Part shown: piece by piece, positions 30,993 through 38,610 of the stretch
How the letters are laid out: each line of letters begins with the position of its first letter
Numbering within the stretch: the first letter of the stretch is position 1
NCBI GenBank assembly: GCA_020161505.1
Contig: JAIUNY010000023.1
Span: 1 to 51,342 of the forward strand
DNA from: Armatimonadota bacterium
Lineage (GTDB): Bacteria > Armatimonadota > Fimbriimonadia > Fimbriimonadales > Fimbriimonadaceae
Direction: 5' to 3'
DNA: 51,342 bases
Made by a program: the position numbers and the translations under genes
Notes under the pieces: model-generated
Told to the model about the DNA's origin: nothing
The model's input: the letters and a program-made list of their open reading frames with translations, nothing else
Database searches by the model: none

Positions 30993-32393
30993 ATGTCCGA
31001 AAAAGGCAAGTCGATGGCCCTCCACAACAAGATTCTGTTGAGCTTGGTGTTGGGAGGCGTGGCGGGAATCGGAGCTCAGGCGGTCGCAGCCGGGAATCCT
31101 GCGTTCAAAGAGCAACTCGATTCGATCCTCAAGAACGTCATCGAGCCGGTCGGCAATATCTTCCTGGCGATGATCTTCATGATCGTCGTGCCCCTGCTTC
31201 TCTCGGCTCTGATCCTCGGGATTGCCCAGATCGGGGATGTGGCTCGTGTCGGGCGAATCGGACTGCGCACCCTCGCCATGACGGTGCTGCTCAGTGGAAT
31301 CGCTGTGGCCATCGCGTTCGCCCTTGTGAATCTGGCAAAGCCTGGGAGCACGATCTCGCCGGAGCAGAGAGATCAGCTCTACGCCGCGTACGCGAAAGAT
31401 GGTGAGAAGAAACTCGGAATCCGCGCGGAGAACACAGAAACCGCTTTTACGGAGGCCGAAGCCAAAGAACTGGACGGCAAAATCGCCGACGCCATCGACA
31501 AAGCCAAGCCACCCCAGGATGGCGATCCGATCCTCGGCATCGTTCCGCGCAATCCGGTTCTCGAAGCGAGCCGGGCTTTGAGTGGCGGAATCTTGCCCTT
31601 CATGTTCTTCGCGCTTGTGCTCGGACTGGGGCTCGCGAAGAGCGATCCGGAGGTCGTTGCTCCGGTTCGCGCATTCTTCGAGGGGATCTTCGAGATCAGC
31701 CAGAAGGTCATCGAGATGGCGATGGCGCTCGCTCCGATCGGCGTGTTCGCGCTTGTTTTCAAGACCGGGGCCGCGCTGGGAATTGACATCTTCCGGGTGC
31801 TCGGGGTCTACGCGATTGTGGTTCTAGTTGGGCTAGGCCTGCACATGTTTATCACGTACCCGGTGGTTCTCAAGCTGATCGCCAAGCGCAATCCCCGCGA
31901 GTTCTTCGGGCAGATTCGGAACGTGATGCTCACCGCCTTTGCCACGAGTTCCTCGAACGCAACCCTCCCGGTCGCCCTTAAGGCAGCCGAGGAAGAGGTG
32001 GGGCTACCGAAGGATGTCAGTTCGTTTGTTCTCACCGTGGGGGCCACCGCGAATCAGAACGGAACCGCGCTGTTTGAAGGCATCACGATCATTTTCTTCT
32101 GCCAGCTTTTCGATGTGCCTCTCACGGCGGCGGATCAGCTCATGGTTTTGGGCGTTTCGATCGTCGCGGGAATCGGCACGGCGGGAGTTCCGGGCGGTGC
32201 CTGGCCGGTCATCGGCGGCATCATCAAGACTCTCGGCGTGCCCGCCGGGGCGATTGGCATGGCTCTCGGCATCGACCGAATCCTCGACATGTCTCGCACC
32301 GTCCTCAACGTGACCGGCGACATCACCATCGCGGCGTGCGTGTCGGAATGGGAAGGTCGAAGCACGGCGATTCCGGAATCGGTGCAGGGCTGA
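30993..32393 (+). CDS. Dicarboxylate/amino acid:cation symporter (DAACS/SDF family)
   Basis: 466 residues, inner-membrane sodium- or proton-coupled carrier for acidic amino acids or C4-dicarboxylates (GltP/GltT/DctA relatives). Conserved transport motifs: ATSSSNATLPVAL (helical hairpin 1), VGATANQNGTALFEGI (helix 7, canonical NMDGT region), and RTVLNVTGD (helix 8). About 65 residues rich in charge (GSTISPEQRDQLYAAYAKDG to PRNP) extend a periplasmic loop compared with E. coli homologues. The start MSEKGKSMALHNKILL is used, as it leads directly into the first helix; there is no clear ribosome site. Confidence 0.9.
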   Translation: MSEKGKSMALHNKILLSLVLGGVAGIGAQAVAAGNPAFKEQLDSILKNVIEPVGNIFLAMIFMIVVPLLLSALILGIAQIGDVARVGRIGLRTLAMTVLLSGIAVAIAFALVNLAKPGSTISPEQRDQLYAAYAKDGEKKLGIRAENTETAFTEAEAKELDGKIADAIDKAKPPQDGDPILGIVPRNPVLEASRALSGGILPFMFFALVLGLGLAKSDPEVVAPVRAFFEGIFEISQKVIEMAMALAPIGVFALVFKTGAALGIDIFRVLGVYAIVVLVGLGLHMFITYPVVLKLIAKRNPREFFGQIRNVMLTAFATSSSNATLPVALKAAEEEVGLPKDVSSFVLTVGATANQNGTALFEGITIIFFCQLFDVPLTAADQLMVLGVSIVAGIGTAGVPGGAWPVIGGIIKTLGVPAGAIGMALGIDRILDMSRTVLNVTGDITIAACVSEWEGRSTAIPESVQG

Positions 32394-32455
32394 GGCCTAG
32401 TCCGGGATCGCGGCGACGTAACGGAGGCAACTCTGAGCCGTCCTAGCCGTGTAAC

Positions 32456-33112
32456 ATGATCGGAAGGATTGCATTGAGGTTAGAACCATCCCCGTTCGGT
32501 GGCAAATCCCGCGAGTTCGACACAACGTTCGGCGCGGATACCGATGACGCGCTCGTCAACCGAGCGAGGTCTGGGGACTTTTCGGCATTCGAGATTCTGT
32601 TCGAACGCCACCGCAATCTGGTCTACCGATACGCCTATCAAATGGCCCCTCGACGCGACGACGCCGAGGACATTGTTCAAGAAGTCTTTATTCGGGCGTA
32701 CCAAAACCTCCATCGCTACCGGGATGAGGCGAAGTTCACGACTTGGCTCCTGAGGATCACTGCCAACTACGGCACCGACCGAGCCCGAATGTCCACCCGA
32801 CGCCAAAACTTGGAACAGCAGGAAGCGGCCGGGGCTCTCACCTGGATGACGGTGGGATCGGGCGAGGATGACCCGATTGAGAATCTGGAACAAGCCCGCC
32901 GTAAGGCAATGGTGCGAGAAGCCATCCAGAACCTGCCGGAAAACCATCGGAACGCGATCCTTTTCCGCGATATCCAAGAGATGGAATATGACCAAATTGC
33001 CGAATATTTTGGGTGTACCGTCGGTGGCGCGAAGCTGCGCGTGCTCCGTGCCCGACGCGCCTTGAAAGATCGCCTGATGCCTCTGCTGAGCGAAAGCGGA
33101 GGAGAATTCTAA
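32456..33112 (+). CDS. ECF (sigma-E type) RNA polymerase sigma factor
   Basis: 218 residues. Region 2: FSAFEILFERHRNLVYRYAY and DDAEDIVQEVFIRAYQNLHRY; region 4: VREAIQNLPENHRNAILFRD followed by the helix-turn-helix YDQIAEYFGCTVGGAKLRV. It directs RNA polymerase to an alternative promoter set, normally under control of the neighbouring anti-sigma factor. The ATG at 32456 is used, but a TTG at 32474, six bases after GGAAGG, is an equally good start. The putative anti-sigma gene begins one base after its stop and a PDZ protein gene follows, forming a three-gene signalling operon. Confidence 0.93.
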   Translation: MIGRIALRLEPSPFGGKSREFDTTFGADTDDALVNRARSGDFSAFEILFERHRNLVYRYAYQMAPRRDDAEDIVQEVFIRAYQNLHRYRDEAKFTTWLLRITANYGTDRARMSTRRQNLEQQEAAGALTWMTVGSGEDDPIENLEQARRKAMVREAIQNLPENHRNAILFRDIQEMEYDQIAEYFGCTVGGAKLRVLRARRALKDRLMPLLSESGGEF

Positions 33113-33113
33113 C

Positions 33114-34010
33114 ATGACAAACAAGGATTTCGACGCTCTGATCCGGTCGGCTTTTCAGGAAGAAGAAGCCGGGGATCGCGAACTGGTCGCCGGAGAGGCC
33201 TCTGAGGCGATGAAGAAGGAGGCGCAGGCCTACGCCACGCTTCGCGAAGATCTTCATGCCCTGCGAGATATCCCGGAATGCCAGATGAGCACCGAACGAC
33301 TCCGAGAGGCGATTCTTGCCCGAGGGATGAAGCCCAAGCGCGTGATCCCCTGGTGGCAACCCGCCTTCGCGATGGCGGCGTGCGCGGCGGTGGCGGCCCT
33401 CGCTCTTGCGCCGGGCATGAAGTCGGCGGGAATGCCGGAGAAGACGGAGAGTCCCTTGGTGGCCACCCATACCGTGGCGGAACCGACTCAGCCCTTGGCA
33501 CTTGAGGAATCGAGCATTGCCCCGATGACTTCTCAGATGGCTCCGCAGGGTTCCTCGGCGAATACCGGCGCGGCAGTGGCTCCCCCGCTTACCGAGCGTC
33601 GGCCGGAGACGCGGGTTCGTCCGTCCAACCGACGACCGAATCGCTTTGCCCGCCTGGAGAGCCCGGCGCGAGATTCGGCTCGCCCGGCAAGCCTTGATTC
33701 GATCAACCCAGGAAGCGCGGCGGCGGCTCTTGTTGGCGCAGCCGCAGATAGTGCTGCGTTCCGCAGCGAAGATGCCGGAACCGGCGCGGCGATGCCCACG
33801 ACCTTTGGTGCCGCCGATGCGGGAACGGGGTCGGGCGGTGGCGCTGGTTTCGCGATGCCTGGAAATCAGATGAGCCGCGCGGGTGCCCCGCAAAACAAGT
33901 CGGGCGCTGAGCCTGTGACGGTGATCGTCATCCCGGGTGGGGTCGATCCTGCGACCGGGGCTCCGGTGGCGCAAGAGGTTGATAAGCGTGAAGTTGTCTT
34001 CGGTGGTTAA
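33114..34010 (+). CDS. Putative membrane anti-sigma factor
   Basis: 298 residues. The N-terminal 75 residues (MTNKDFDALIRSAFQEEEAG ... TLREDLHALRDIPECQMSTERLREAIL) are helical and charged, as in the sigma-binding part of anti-sigma factors, although no HxxxCxxC zinc motif is present. One membrane helix (WWQPAFAMAACAAVAALALA) follows, then a long low-complexity Ala/Pro/Gly/Ser-rich periplasmic part. The role is inferred from position one base after the ECF sigma gene. GTG of the next gene lies inside its 3' end (23-bp overlap). Confidence 0.7.
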   Translation: MTNKDFDALIRSAFQEEEAGDRELVAGEASEAMKKEAQAYATLREDLHALRDIPECQMSTERLREAILARGMKPKRVIPWWQPAFAMAACAAVAALALAPGMKSAGMPEKTESPLVATHTVAEPTQPLALEESSIAPMTSQMAPQGSSANTGAAVAPPLTERRPETRVRPSNRRPNRFARLESPARDSARPASLDSINPGSAAAALVGAAADSAAFRSEDAGTGAAMPTTFGAADAGTGSGGGAGFAMPGNQMSRAGAPQNKSGAEPVTVIVIPGGVDPATGAPVAQEVDKREVVFGG

Positions 34011-35088
34011 GTTCTGGGCTCTTGGGCTCCTGATTTTGGGCGTGCAGTTCGTTTCTGCCGGTCAGGTTGGACCGGGCATGCTCTCACTGCGCGAGAGCAT
34101 CCTGGAGAACACGGCTTCGGATGAGCAAGTCATCAAGCCGCAGAGCATTGCCTCACCCATGGAAAGGCCAGCGGGGGCGTATCAATCTGCTGCCTGGGCC
34201 ACGGTGCAGCCAAGCCTGGCGATCCTGCCGGACATCGAAGGTCGCCCTGGCGGCATTGCGGTGCTCATCAACAAGGAAGGGCACTTTCTTGCCCACATTT
34301 CCAGCATTTCCTACGAGCCGTTGACGGCAACTTTGAACAACGGCAAAACCGTGAAGCTCGGTCGGCTCGCCTATGATCGCGAGACTCAACTGGTGCTCCT
34401 CGGAGCCTATGAATGGGATGAGCCGAATCGGCGACCGATCCGCGTGGCGCGCGATCAGAAGACCGGGGAAGTGATGGTTGCCACGGTCAATGGTCCAGTG
34501 AAAGGGGATATCACTTCCCAAAACCGCCCGGGGCTCTTTTATCCGAGCCAGCGCTATGTGCCTTTGAGTGAGATTCAAATGGAGGCTCGAGACTATCCGG
34601 TCGGCGGAGCCGTGCTCTTCACGAACGCCGGGGATCTGGTCGGGATTCTGGGCGCGACTCTTGCGGTGGACCGTGCCTTGCCGGGGCAGGGAACCTCTCG
34701 CTTCCAGAACGTTGGTGGATTTGGCCCCCAAGGACTGACGATCGGCTACGCCCTCGGAGCAAAGATTCTCTCCCGGGTGGTCGATGGCTTCCTCGAGCCA
34801 GATCACGTGGTGGATCACCCGACGATTGGGATCTATTTCCGCGCAGGAACGAATCCTCTTGAAATCATTGTGGATCGCCTGATTCCGGACGGCCCGGCCG
34901 ACAAAGCGGGGCTGAAAGCGGGCGACGTGATCCTTGCAGCAAACGGTACGAAAGTGGACAACGTCCTCGGATTCGCCAGCTACTTGTTCGAACTCACCCC
35001 GGGCGAGACTCTCAAGCTCAAGATCCGTCGTGGGCCATCAGAAAAAGAGATCGAGGTCAAAGTCGCGGTTCAAGATCCGGATCTTTGA
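33988..35088 (+). CDS. HtrA-like PDZ protein with an inactive protease domain
   Basis: 366 residues from GTG 33988 (AGAGG upstream; GTG at 34003 also possible). A signal segment (VVKFWALGLLILGVQFVSAG) is followed by a trypsin-like domain and a C-terminal PDZ domain (about 275-360: IIVDRLIPDGPADKAGLKAG, DVILAANGTKVDN). Aligning the protease by eye to HtrA, all three catalytic residues are changed: the His site reads GHFLAHISSI (Ser105), the Asp site YDRETQLVLL (Gln134), and the Ser site YPVGGAVLF (Val205) in place of NSGGP. It is therefore probably a periplasmic ligand-sensing or scaffold protein for the adjacent anti-sigma factor. Its last 19 bases overlap recJ tail-to-tail. Confidence 0.8.
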   Translation: MKLSSVVKFWALGLLILGVQFVSAGQVGPGMLSLRESILENTASDEQVIKPQSIASPMERPAGAYQSAAWATVQPSLAILPDIEGRPGGIAVLINKEGHFLAHISSISYEPLTATLNNGKTVKLGRLAYDRETQLVLLGAYEWDEPNRRPIRVARDQKTGEVMVATVNGPVKGDITSQNRPGLFYPSQRYVPLSEIQMEARDYPVGGAVLFTNAGDLVGILGATLAVDRALPGQGTSRFQNVGGFGPQGLTIGYALGAKILSRVVDGFLEPDHVVDHPTIGIYFRAGTNPLEIIVDRLIPDGPADKAGLKAGDVILAANGTKVDNVLGFASYLFELTPGETLKLKIRRGPSEKEIEVKVAVQDPDL

Positions 35089-36803
35089 AAGTCGCGAATC
35101 AGCCATTTGAACTGAGTCCGCCCGCTCCAGGTGGACTCTTCGAGGGTGAAGACGACATCAATCTTCGCGTCGCGGGGCAACTCCGCGAGGTGATGCCCGA
35201 GCCCAAACGCCATCGCCTCGCGCGTTTGACCGTCCTGGCCTAAGGTCACCCGGGCGTGCTCGGGATTCCGAGTTGGGGTGAGCGAGAGGATTGAGAGGTT
35301 TCGGCAAAGAAACACGGGTTCCGGATTGGCCTGACCGAAGGGCTCCAGCTTGCTGATCGCCCGCAATGACTCCAGACTCGCCTCGGCGAGGGTGGCTTCG
35401 GCATCAATCGTGGTCACCGGGATGAAATCCTCTTCGGTGAGAAATCCTCGAGCGTGCCGATCGAGCCTGGCCGCGAACTCCGGGATATTCTCCACCACCA
35501 GAGAGCATCCCGCAGCGGCGGCGTGGCCGCCACCGGTGGAGAGGATGTCGCGATTGAGGTTGATCGCGTCGGCGAGGTGGAAATTGGGGATGGAGCGTGC
35601 GGAGCCGCTGGCCTTTCCGCCCTCGATGGCGAGGACAAAAGCGGGGCGCCGGAACGCCTCGACCACCTTGCCTGCGACAATCCCGACGATTCCTTTTTCC
35701 CACCCTTCTTTGGCGACAACGATCACGTACTTTTCGTCAAGGCCTCGGTTTTGGATCTCCTGGGTCGCTTCGTCGAGAATGCGCTTCTGCCGCTCGCGGC
35801 GTTCTTGGTTGGTGGTGTCGAGGAACTCGGCGAGTTCGGTCGCCTCCGAAAGTTCATTGGTGAGGAGCAAACGCAGGGCAACGTCCGCATCATCGATTCG
35901 CCCCACCGCATTCAGACGCGGCCCTAGCTGGAATCCGATGTGTCGCGTGGTCAGGGGCTTGGTGGGATCATCGAGCTGAGCAACCTTGAGGAGAGCCCTG
36001 AGTCCGGCTTTGCTACTGGATCGCAGGGTTTGCAGCCCAAAGGCGGTGATGACTCGGTTGTCGTGGTGCAAGGGCATCACGTCGGCGACGGTGCCCAGCA
36101 CGGCGAGATCCATGAAGTTCTTGTGGAAAGCAGCGGCGGGCCAGCCAATTTCGCGGCAGATTCCGTGACAAAGTTGGTACGCGATTCCTGCGCCACTGAG
36201 TTCGGTTCCTGGCCACGGGCCGTCGTGACGGTGAGGATTGACGATTGCCTCAGCTTGAGGGAGCGTTGCTTGGACCTCGTGGTGGTCGGTGACCACCGCC
36301 TTCATGCCGGCCTCGTAAACCATGTCCAGTGCTCCGTGGGCGCTGGATCCGCAGTCGCATGTCAGGAACAGATCAGCCTTGGCCTCGCTCGCCCAGTGCA
36401 CGGCTTTCGAGTGGATGCCGTAGCCCTCCTTCTCTCGGTGAGGCACATGGGAGACGACCTCGCAGCCGATTTTTCGCAGAAAGCGATCCAAAATCGCGGT
36501 GCTGCTGACACCATCGACGTCATAGTCGCCGTGGATGTAGATCTTCTCCCTTCGCTCCTTGGCCCCGAGAAGGGCCTTCATTGCGGGATCGAAATCGGGG
36601 AGTTTGGTGGGATCGGAGAGGTGGTCAAGCGAGGGATTGAGAAAGTGCTCGGCTTCCGCGGGGTCGGTGAGTCCCCGATTGACGAGGAGCTTGGCGAGCA
36701 AGCGCGAGACTCCCAGTTCATTTTGCAATCTGGCCTGCGCCTCCGGCTGGTCGGGCAAGACGCGCCACGTTGTTTGGGACGCCGAGGTCGGAAGGCCAAT
36801 CAT
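35070..36803 (-). CDS. recJ: Single-stranded-DNA-specific exonuclease RecJ
   Basis: 577 residues. 5'-3' exonuclease of recombination and mismatch repair. IHGDYDVDGVSSTAIL (DYDVDG about 93-98), the LTCDCGSSAHGALD motif, VVTDHHEVQATLPQA (DHH) and GPRLNAVGRIDDADVAL are the DHH-family metal-binding signatures; STGGGHAAAAGCSL belongs to the DHHA1 domain, and the OB-fold tail follows (NPEPVFLCRNLSILS). The ATG at 36803 gives the normal N-terminus (QTTWRVLP); the frame extends 20 codons further without family resemblance. It begins four bases after the stop of the degenerate 2H-type gene upstream. Confidence 0.95.
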   Translation of the reverse strand: MIGLPTSASQTTWRVLPDQPEAQARLQNELGVSRLLAKLLVNRGLTDPAEAEHFLNPSLDHLSDPTKLPDFDPAMKALLGAKERREKIYIHGDYDVDGVSSTAILDRFLRKIGCEVVSHVPHREKEGYGIHSKAVHWASEAKADLFLTCDCGSSAHGALDMVYEAGMKAVVTDHHEVQATLPQAEAIVNPHRHDGPWPGTELSGAGIAYQLCHGICREIGWPAAAFHKNFMDLAVLGTVADVMPLHHDNRVITAFGLQTLRSSSKAGLRALLKVAQLDDPTKPLTTRHIGFQLGPRLNAVGRIDDADVALRLLLTNELSEATELAEFLDTTNQERRERQKRILDEATQEIQNRGLDEKYVIVVAKEGWEKGIVGIVAGKVVEAFRRPAFVLAIEGGKASGSARSIPNFHLADAINLNRDILSTGGGHAAAAGCSLVVENIPEFAARLDRHARGFLTEEDFIPVTTIDAEATLAEASLESLRAISKLEPFGQANPEPVFLCRNLSILSLTPTRNPEHARVTLGQDGQTREAMAFGLGHHLAELPRDAKIDVVFTLEESTWSGRTQFKWLIRDFQRSGS

Positions 36804-36807
36804 GCGA

Positions 36808-37398
36808 TTAACCGACGGATCCCGCAAGGCGCACGCTGCGGTGAACCTGCCATTCCGGACCAAATGCCCCGGCAGTCATCACCAGCAGACTCAGCTCGTT
36901 GACTTTCAGGGTGCCTTCGTGCTCGAACTTCGCGACCCGCAAGGCGCGGCCAAGATCGGAGCGGCCCTTGTCGTTGAGAGAGCGCAGACGGGCGATTTCC
37001 AGACCGGCATCGAATGCCGGCGAATCGGGGAGAGGGAAGAGGTTGCCGGCTTGCGTGCGCAGGACTTGAGCGAATTGAATCAGGCGATCCCGGTCGCCAC
37101 CCAGCTCCACGACGACTGATTTGGGCATGGTGGCGTTCGGTCGGCCGGCGAGACTCGCGAGTGTCAGGGAGAAAGCAGGAACCACGCTCGTCTGATCCAG
37201 GAGCTCCGAGGCAAGGACGACCTGCTGGACTCTTAGTTCTCCAAGGGGGACGAGCACCAGAGCCAGTTCTCCGGGCGGGATGCCGCGCGTTTCATCGCCG
37301 CCTTTTCGACGAATTTCGGTTTGGGCCGTTTTGAAAACTTCGTGCAGGTCGTGGGGCAGAATCGCTCCGAACGCGCACCGATTCAGCTCTTGCAACAT
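36808..37398 (-). CDS. Degenerate 2H-phosphoesterase (ThpR/LigT-like) protein
   Basis: 196 residues. The domain layout follows RNA 2',3'-cyclic phosphodiesterase ThpR: NRCAFGAILPHDLHEVF, then ELALVLVPLGEL where ThpR has lHlTL.FLGe, PAFSLTLASLAGRPNATMPKSVVVEL, and FDAGLEIARLR where the family has f.PHlTLaR. Both HxT motifs are lost (L45-A-L; G132-L-E134), so it should not catalyse phosphodiester cleavage. It may still bind RNA or nucleotides. The ATG at 37398 lies four bases after a TACTAT box, suggesting a leaderless mRNA. The assignment is by eye and remote; recJ follows directly. Confidence 0.55.
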   Translation of the reverse strand: MLQELNRCAFGAILPHDLHEVFKTAQTEIRRKGGDETRGIPPGELALVLVPLGELRVQQVVLASELLDQTSVVPAFSLTLASLAGRPNATMPKSVVVELGGDRDRLIQFAQVLRTQAGNLFPLPDSPAFDAGLEIARLRSLNDKGRSDLGRALRVAKFEHEGTLKVNELSLLVMTAGAFGPEWQVHRSVRLAGSVG

Positions 37399-37402
37399 GG
37401 GG

Positions 37403-37438
37403 ATAGTATGAATCAGGCCCGGCAAAAGCCGAGCCTGA
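37403..37438 (-). promoter_or_regulatory. Hairpin and -10 box between the TrkA and 2H/recJ units
   Basis: TCAGGC.CGGC (37413-37423) and GCCG.GCCTGA (37428-37438) form a strong stem with an AAAA loop (UUUU in the minus-strand RNA) and one mismatch, 27 bases after the TrkA-type gene stop at 37465; it may end that transcript, though no U-run follows. TACTAT (37408-37403) then starts a new transcript with its ATG only four bases away. Confidence 0.5.
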
Positions 37439-37464
37439 AACTATCGCAACTTTTCCCCGAATGC

Positions 37465-38139
37465 TTAATGATCCCGGGCCATCAGGACGGCTCGAAGTTC
37501 ATCGGCTCGAACGATGGGCACCATCGCCACCACGGTGTCTCCGACCGAAAAGGTGGAGTCTCCCGTGACCTGGGTGGCGATTCCGTCTCGGAAGATCGAG
37601 ACGATGAAGCTGCCCTGGGGCAAGGCAATATCGCGCACGGCACGTCCGAGAAGAGGGGAACGCTCGCTGAGCACTGACTCCACAACTTCGACGTGGCCCT
37701 TGTGCAGGTGACCCACCGGGATCAGCTCGTCGCTGGAGATCTGCTGGTCGATCAGGCTGAAAATGATGCCAGTGGCGGAGACCGTGTCGTCGATCCCAAG
37801 TTCCCGGAAGACGGTCTCGTGCGAAGGGTCATTCACCCGGGCCACCACCCGCTTCACTTTCCAGACTTCTTTGGCGAGTTGGCAGCAGATCAGGTTGTCT
37901 TCATCCTCGCCGGTGACGCTCACGACGATATCGGCGCGGTTGAATCCGGTGCTGCGTTGGGTGATGAGGTCGCAGCCGTCGCCGTGTACGACATTCTCAT
38001 CGCCGATGAGATTCCCGAGCTTTTGGGCTTGGCGGGCATCTTTTTCCATCAGAACCACCTCATGTCCCCGGGCGATGAGGCGCTTGCAGAGCTGAACGCC
38101 AACGTTCCCGCCGCCCACGACGATGACGTAGAGGCTCAC
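37465..38139 (-). CDS. TrkA-type potassium uptake regulator, RCK N and C domains
   Basis: 224 residues. YVIVVGGGNVGVQLCKRL is the NAD(H)-binding Rossmann motif of the TrkA_N (RCK) domain; ENVVHGDGCDLITQRSTGF and DIVVSVTGEDEDNLICCQLA are conserved strands. The C-terminal 75 residues (ERSPLLGRAVRDIALPQGSF, then DSTFSVGDTVVAMVP) form a TrkA_C domain. Cytoplasmic RCK proteins gate TrkH/KtrB potassium channels in response to NADH or ATP. GTG start overlaps the stop of the other RCK gene (GTGA). No channel subunit gene is in the window. Confidence 0.88.
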   Translation of the reverse strand: MSLYVIVVGGGNVGVQLCKRLIARGHEVVLMEKDARQAQKLGNLIGDENVVHGDGCDLITQRSTGFNRADIVVSVTGEDEDNLICCQLAKEVWKVKRVVARVNDPSHETVFRELGIDDTVSATGIIFSLIDQQISSDELIPVGHLHKGHVEVVESVLSERSPLLGRAVRDIALPQGSFIVSIFRDGIATQVTGDSTFSVGDTVVAMVPIVRADELRAVLMARDH

Positions 38140-38588
38140 AGCTCCATCTCCTCGACCAGGTTGTTGTAGGTGTCGATGGGAGCGTAATCTTCCCCGAGGA
38201 GCCAATCTTTGGCAATCCCGGCGAGCAAGCCAGCGGCATTGATGGTGAAGAGCCCCATTTTGCGATACGCTTCAGCCCGGTGGGGATCGGCGACTTTCGC
38301 GGCAACCCGCCGCACACCGTAGTTCCGCATCACAAGCTGCGCGGCCATGATGTTCGTGTTGTCCCCTCGGGTCATCGCGAAGAAGGCATCGCAGTTGCGG
38401 ACGTCCGCGCGTTCCAGGGTATCGAGATCGAGGCCATTGCCAACCACAAGCTTGCACGGGTAGGTTTTGCCTAGCCGCCGGAAGGACTCCGGGCTCTTCT
38501 CGATCAAAGTGACCTGGTGATCTCGGGCAGAGAGTTGGAGAGCCAAAGACGCGCCCGAGCGTCCACAGCCGAGAATGACAACCTTCAT
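38136..38588 (-). CDS. TrkA-type protein, single RCK domain
   Basis: 150 residues: MKVVILGCGRSGASLALQL is the NAD-binding motif, LVVGNGLDLDTLERADVRNCDAFFAMTRGDNTNIMAAQL the conserved TrkA_N core. It has only the N-domain plus a short helical end (LLAGIAKDWLLGEDYAPIDTYNNLVEEMEL), lacking TrkA_C. With the following two-domain protein it makes the split pair known in actinobacteria as CeoB/CeoC, where two RCK proteins assemble on one channel. It lies 22 bases after glnD on the same strand. Confidence 0.85.
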   Translation of the reverse strand: MKVVILGCGRSGASLALQLSARDHQVTLIEKSPESFRRLGKTYPCKLVVGNGLDLDTLERADVRNCDAFFAMTRGDNTNIMAAQLVMRNYGVRRVAAKVADPHRAEAYRKMGLFTINAAGLLAGIAKDWLLGEDYAPIDTYNNLVEEMEL

Positions 38589-38610
38589 AATGCGGTTCCT
38601 GCGAGATTAC

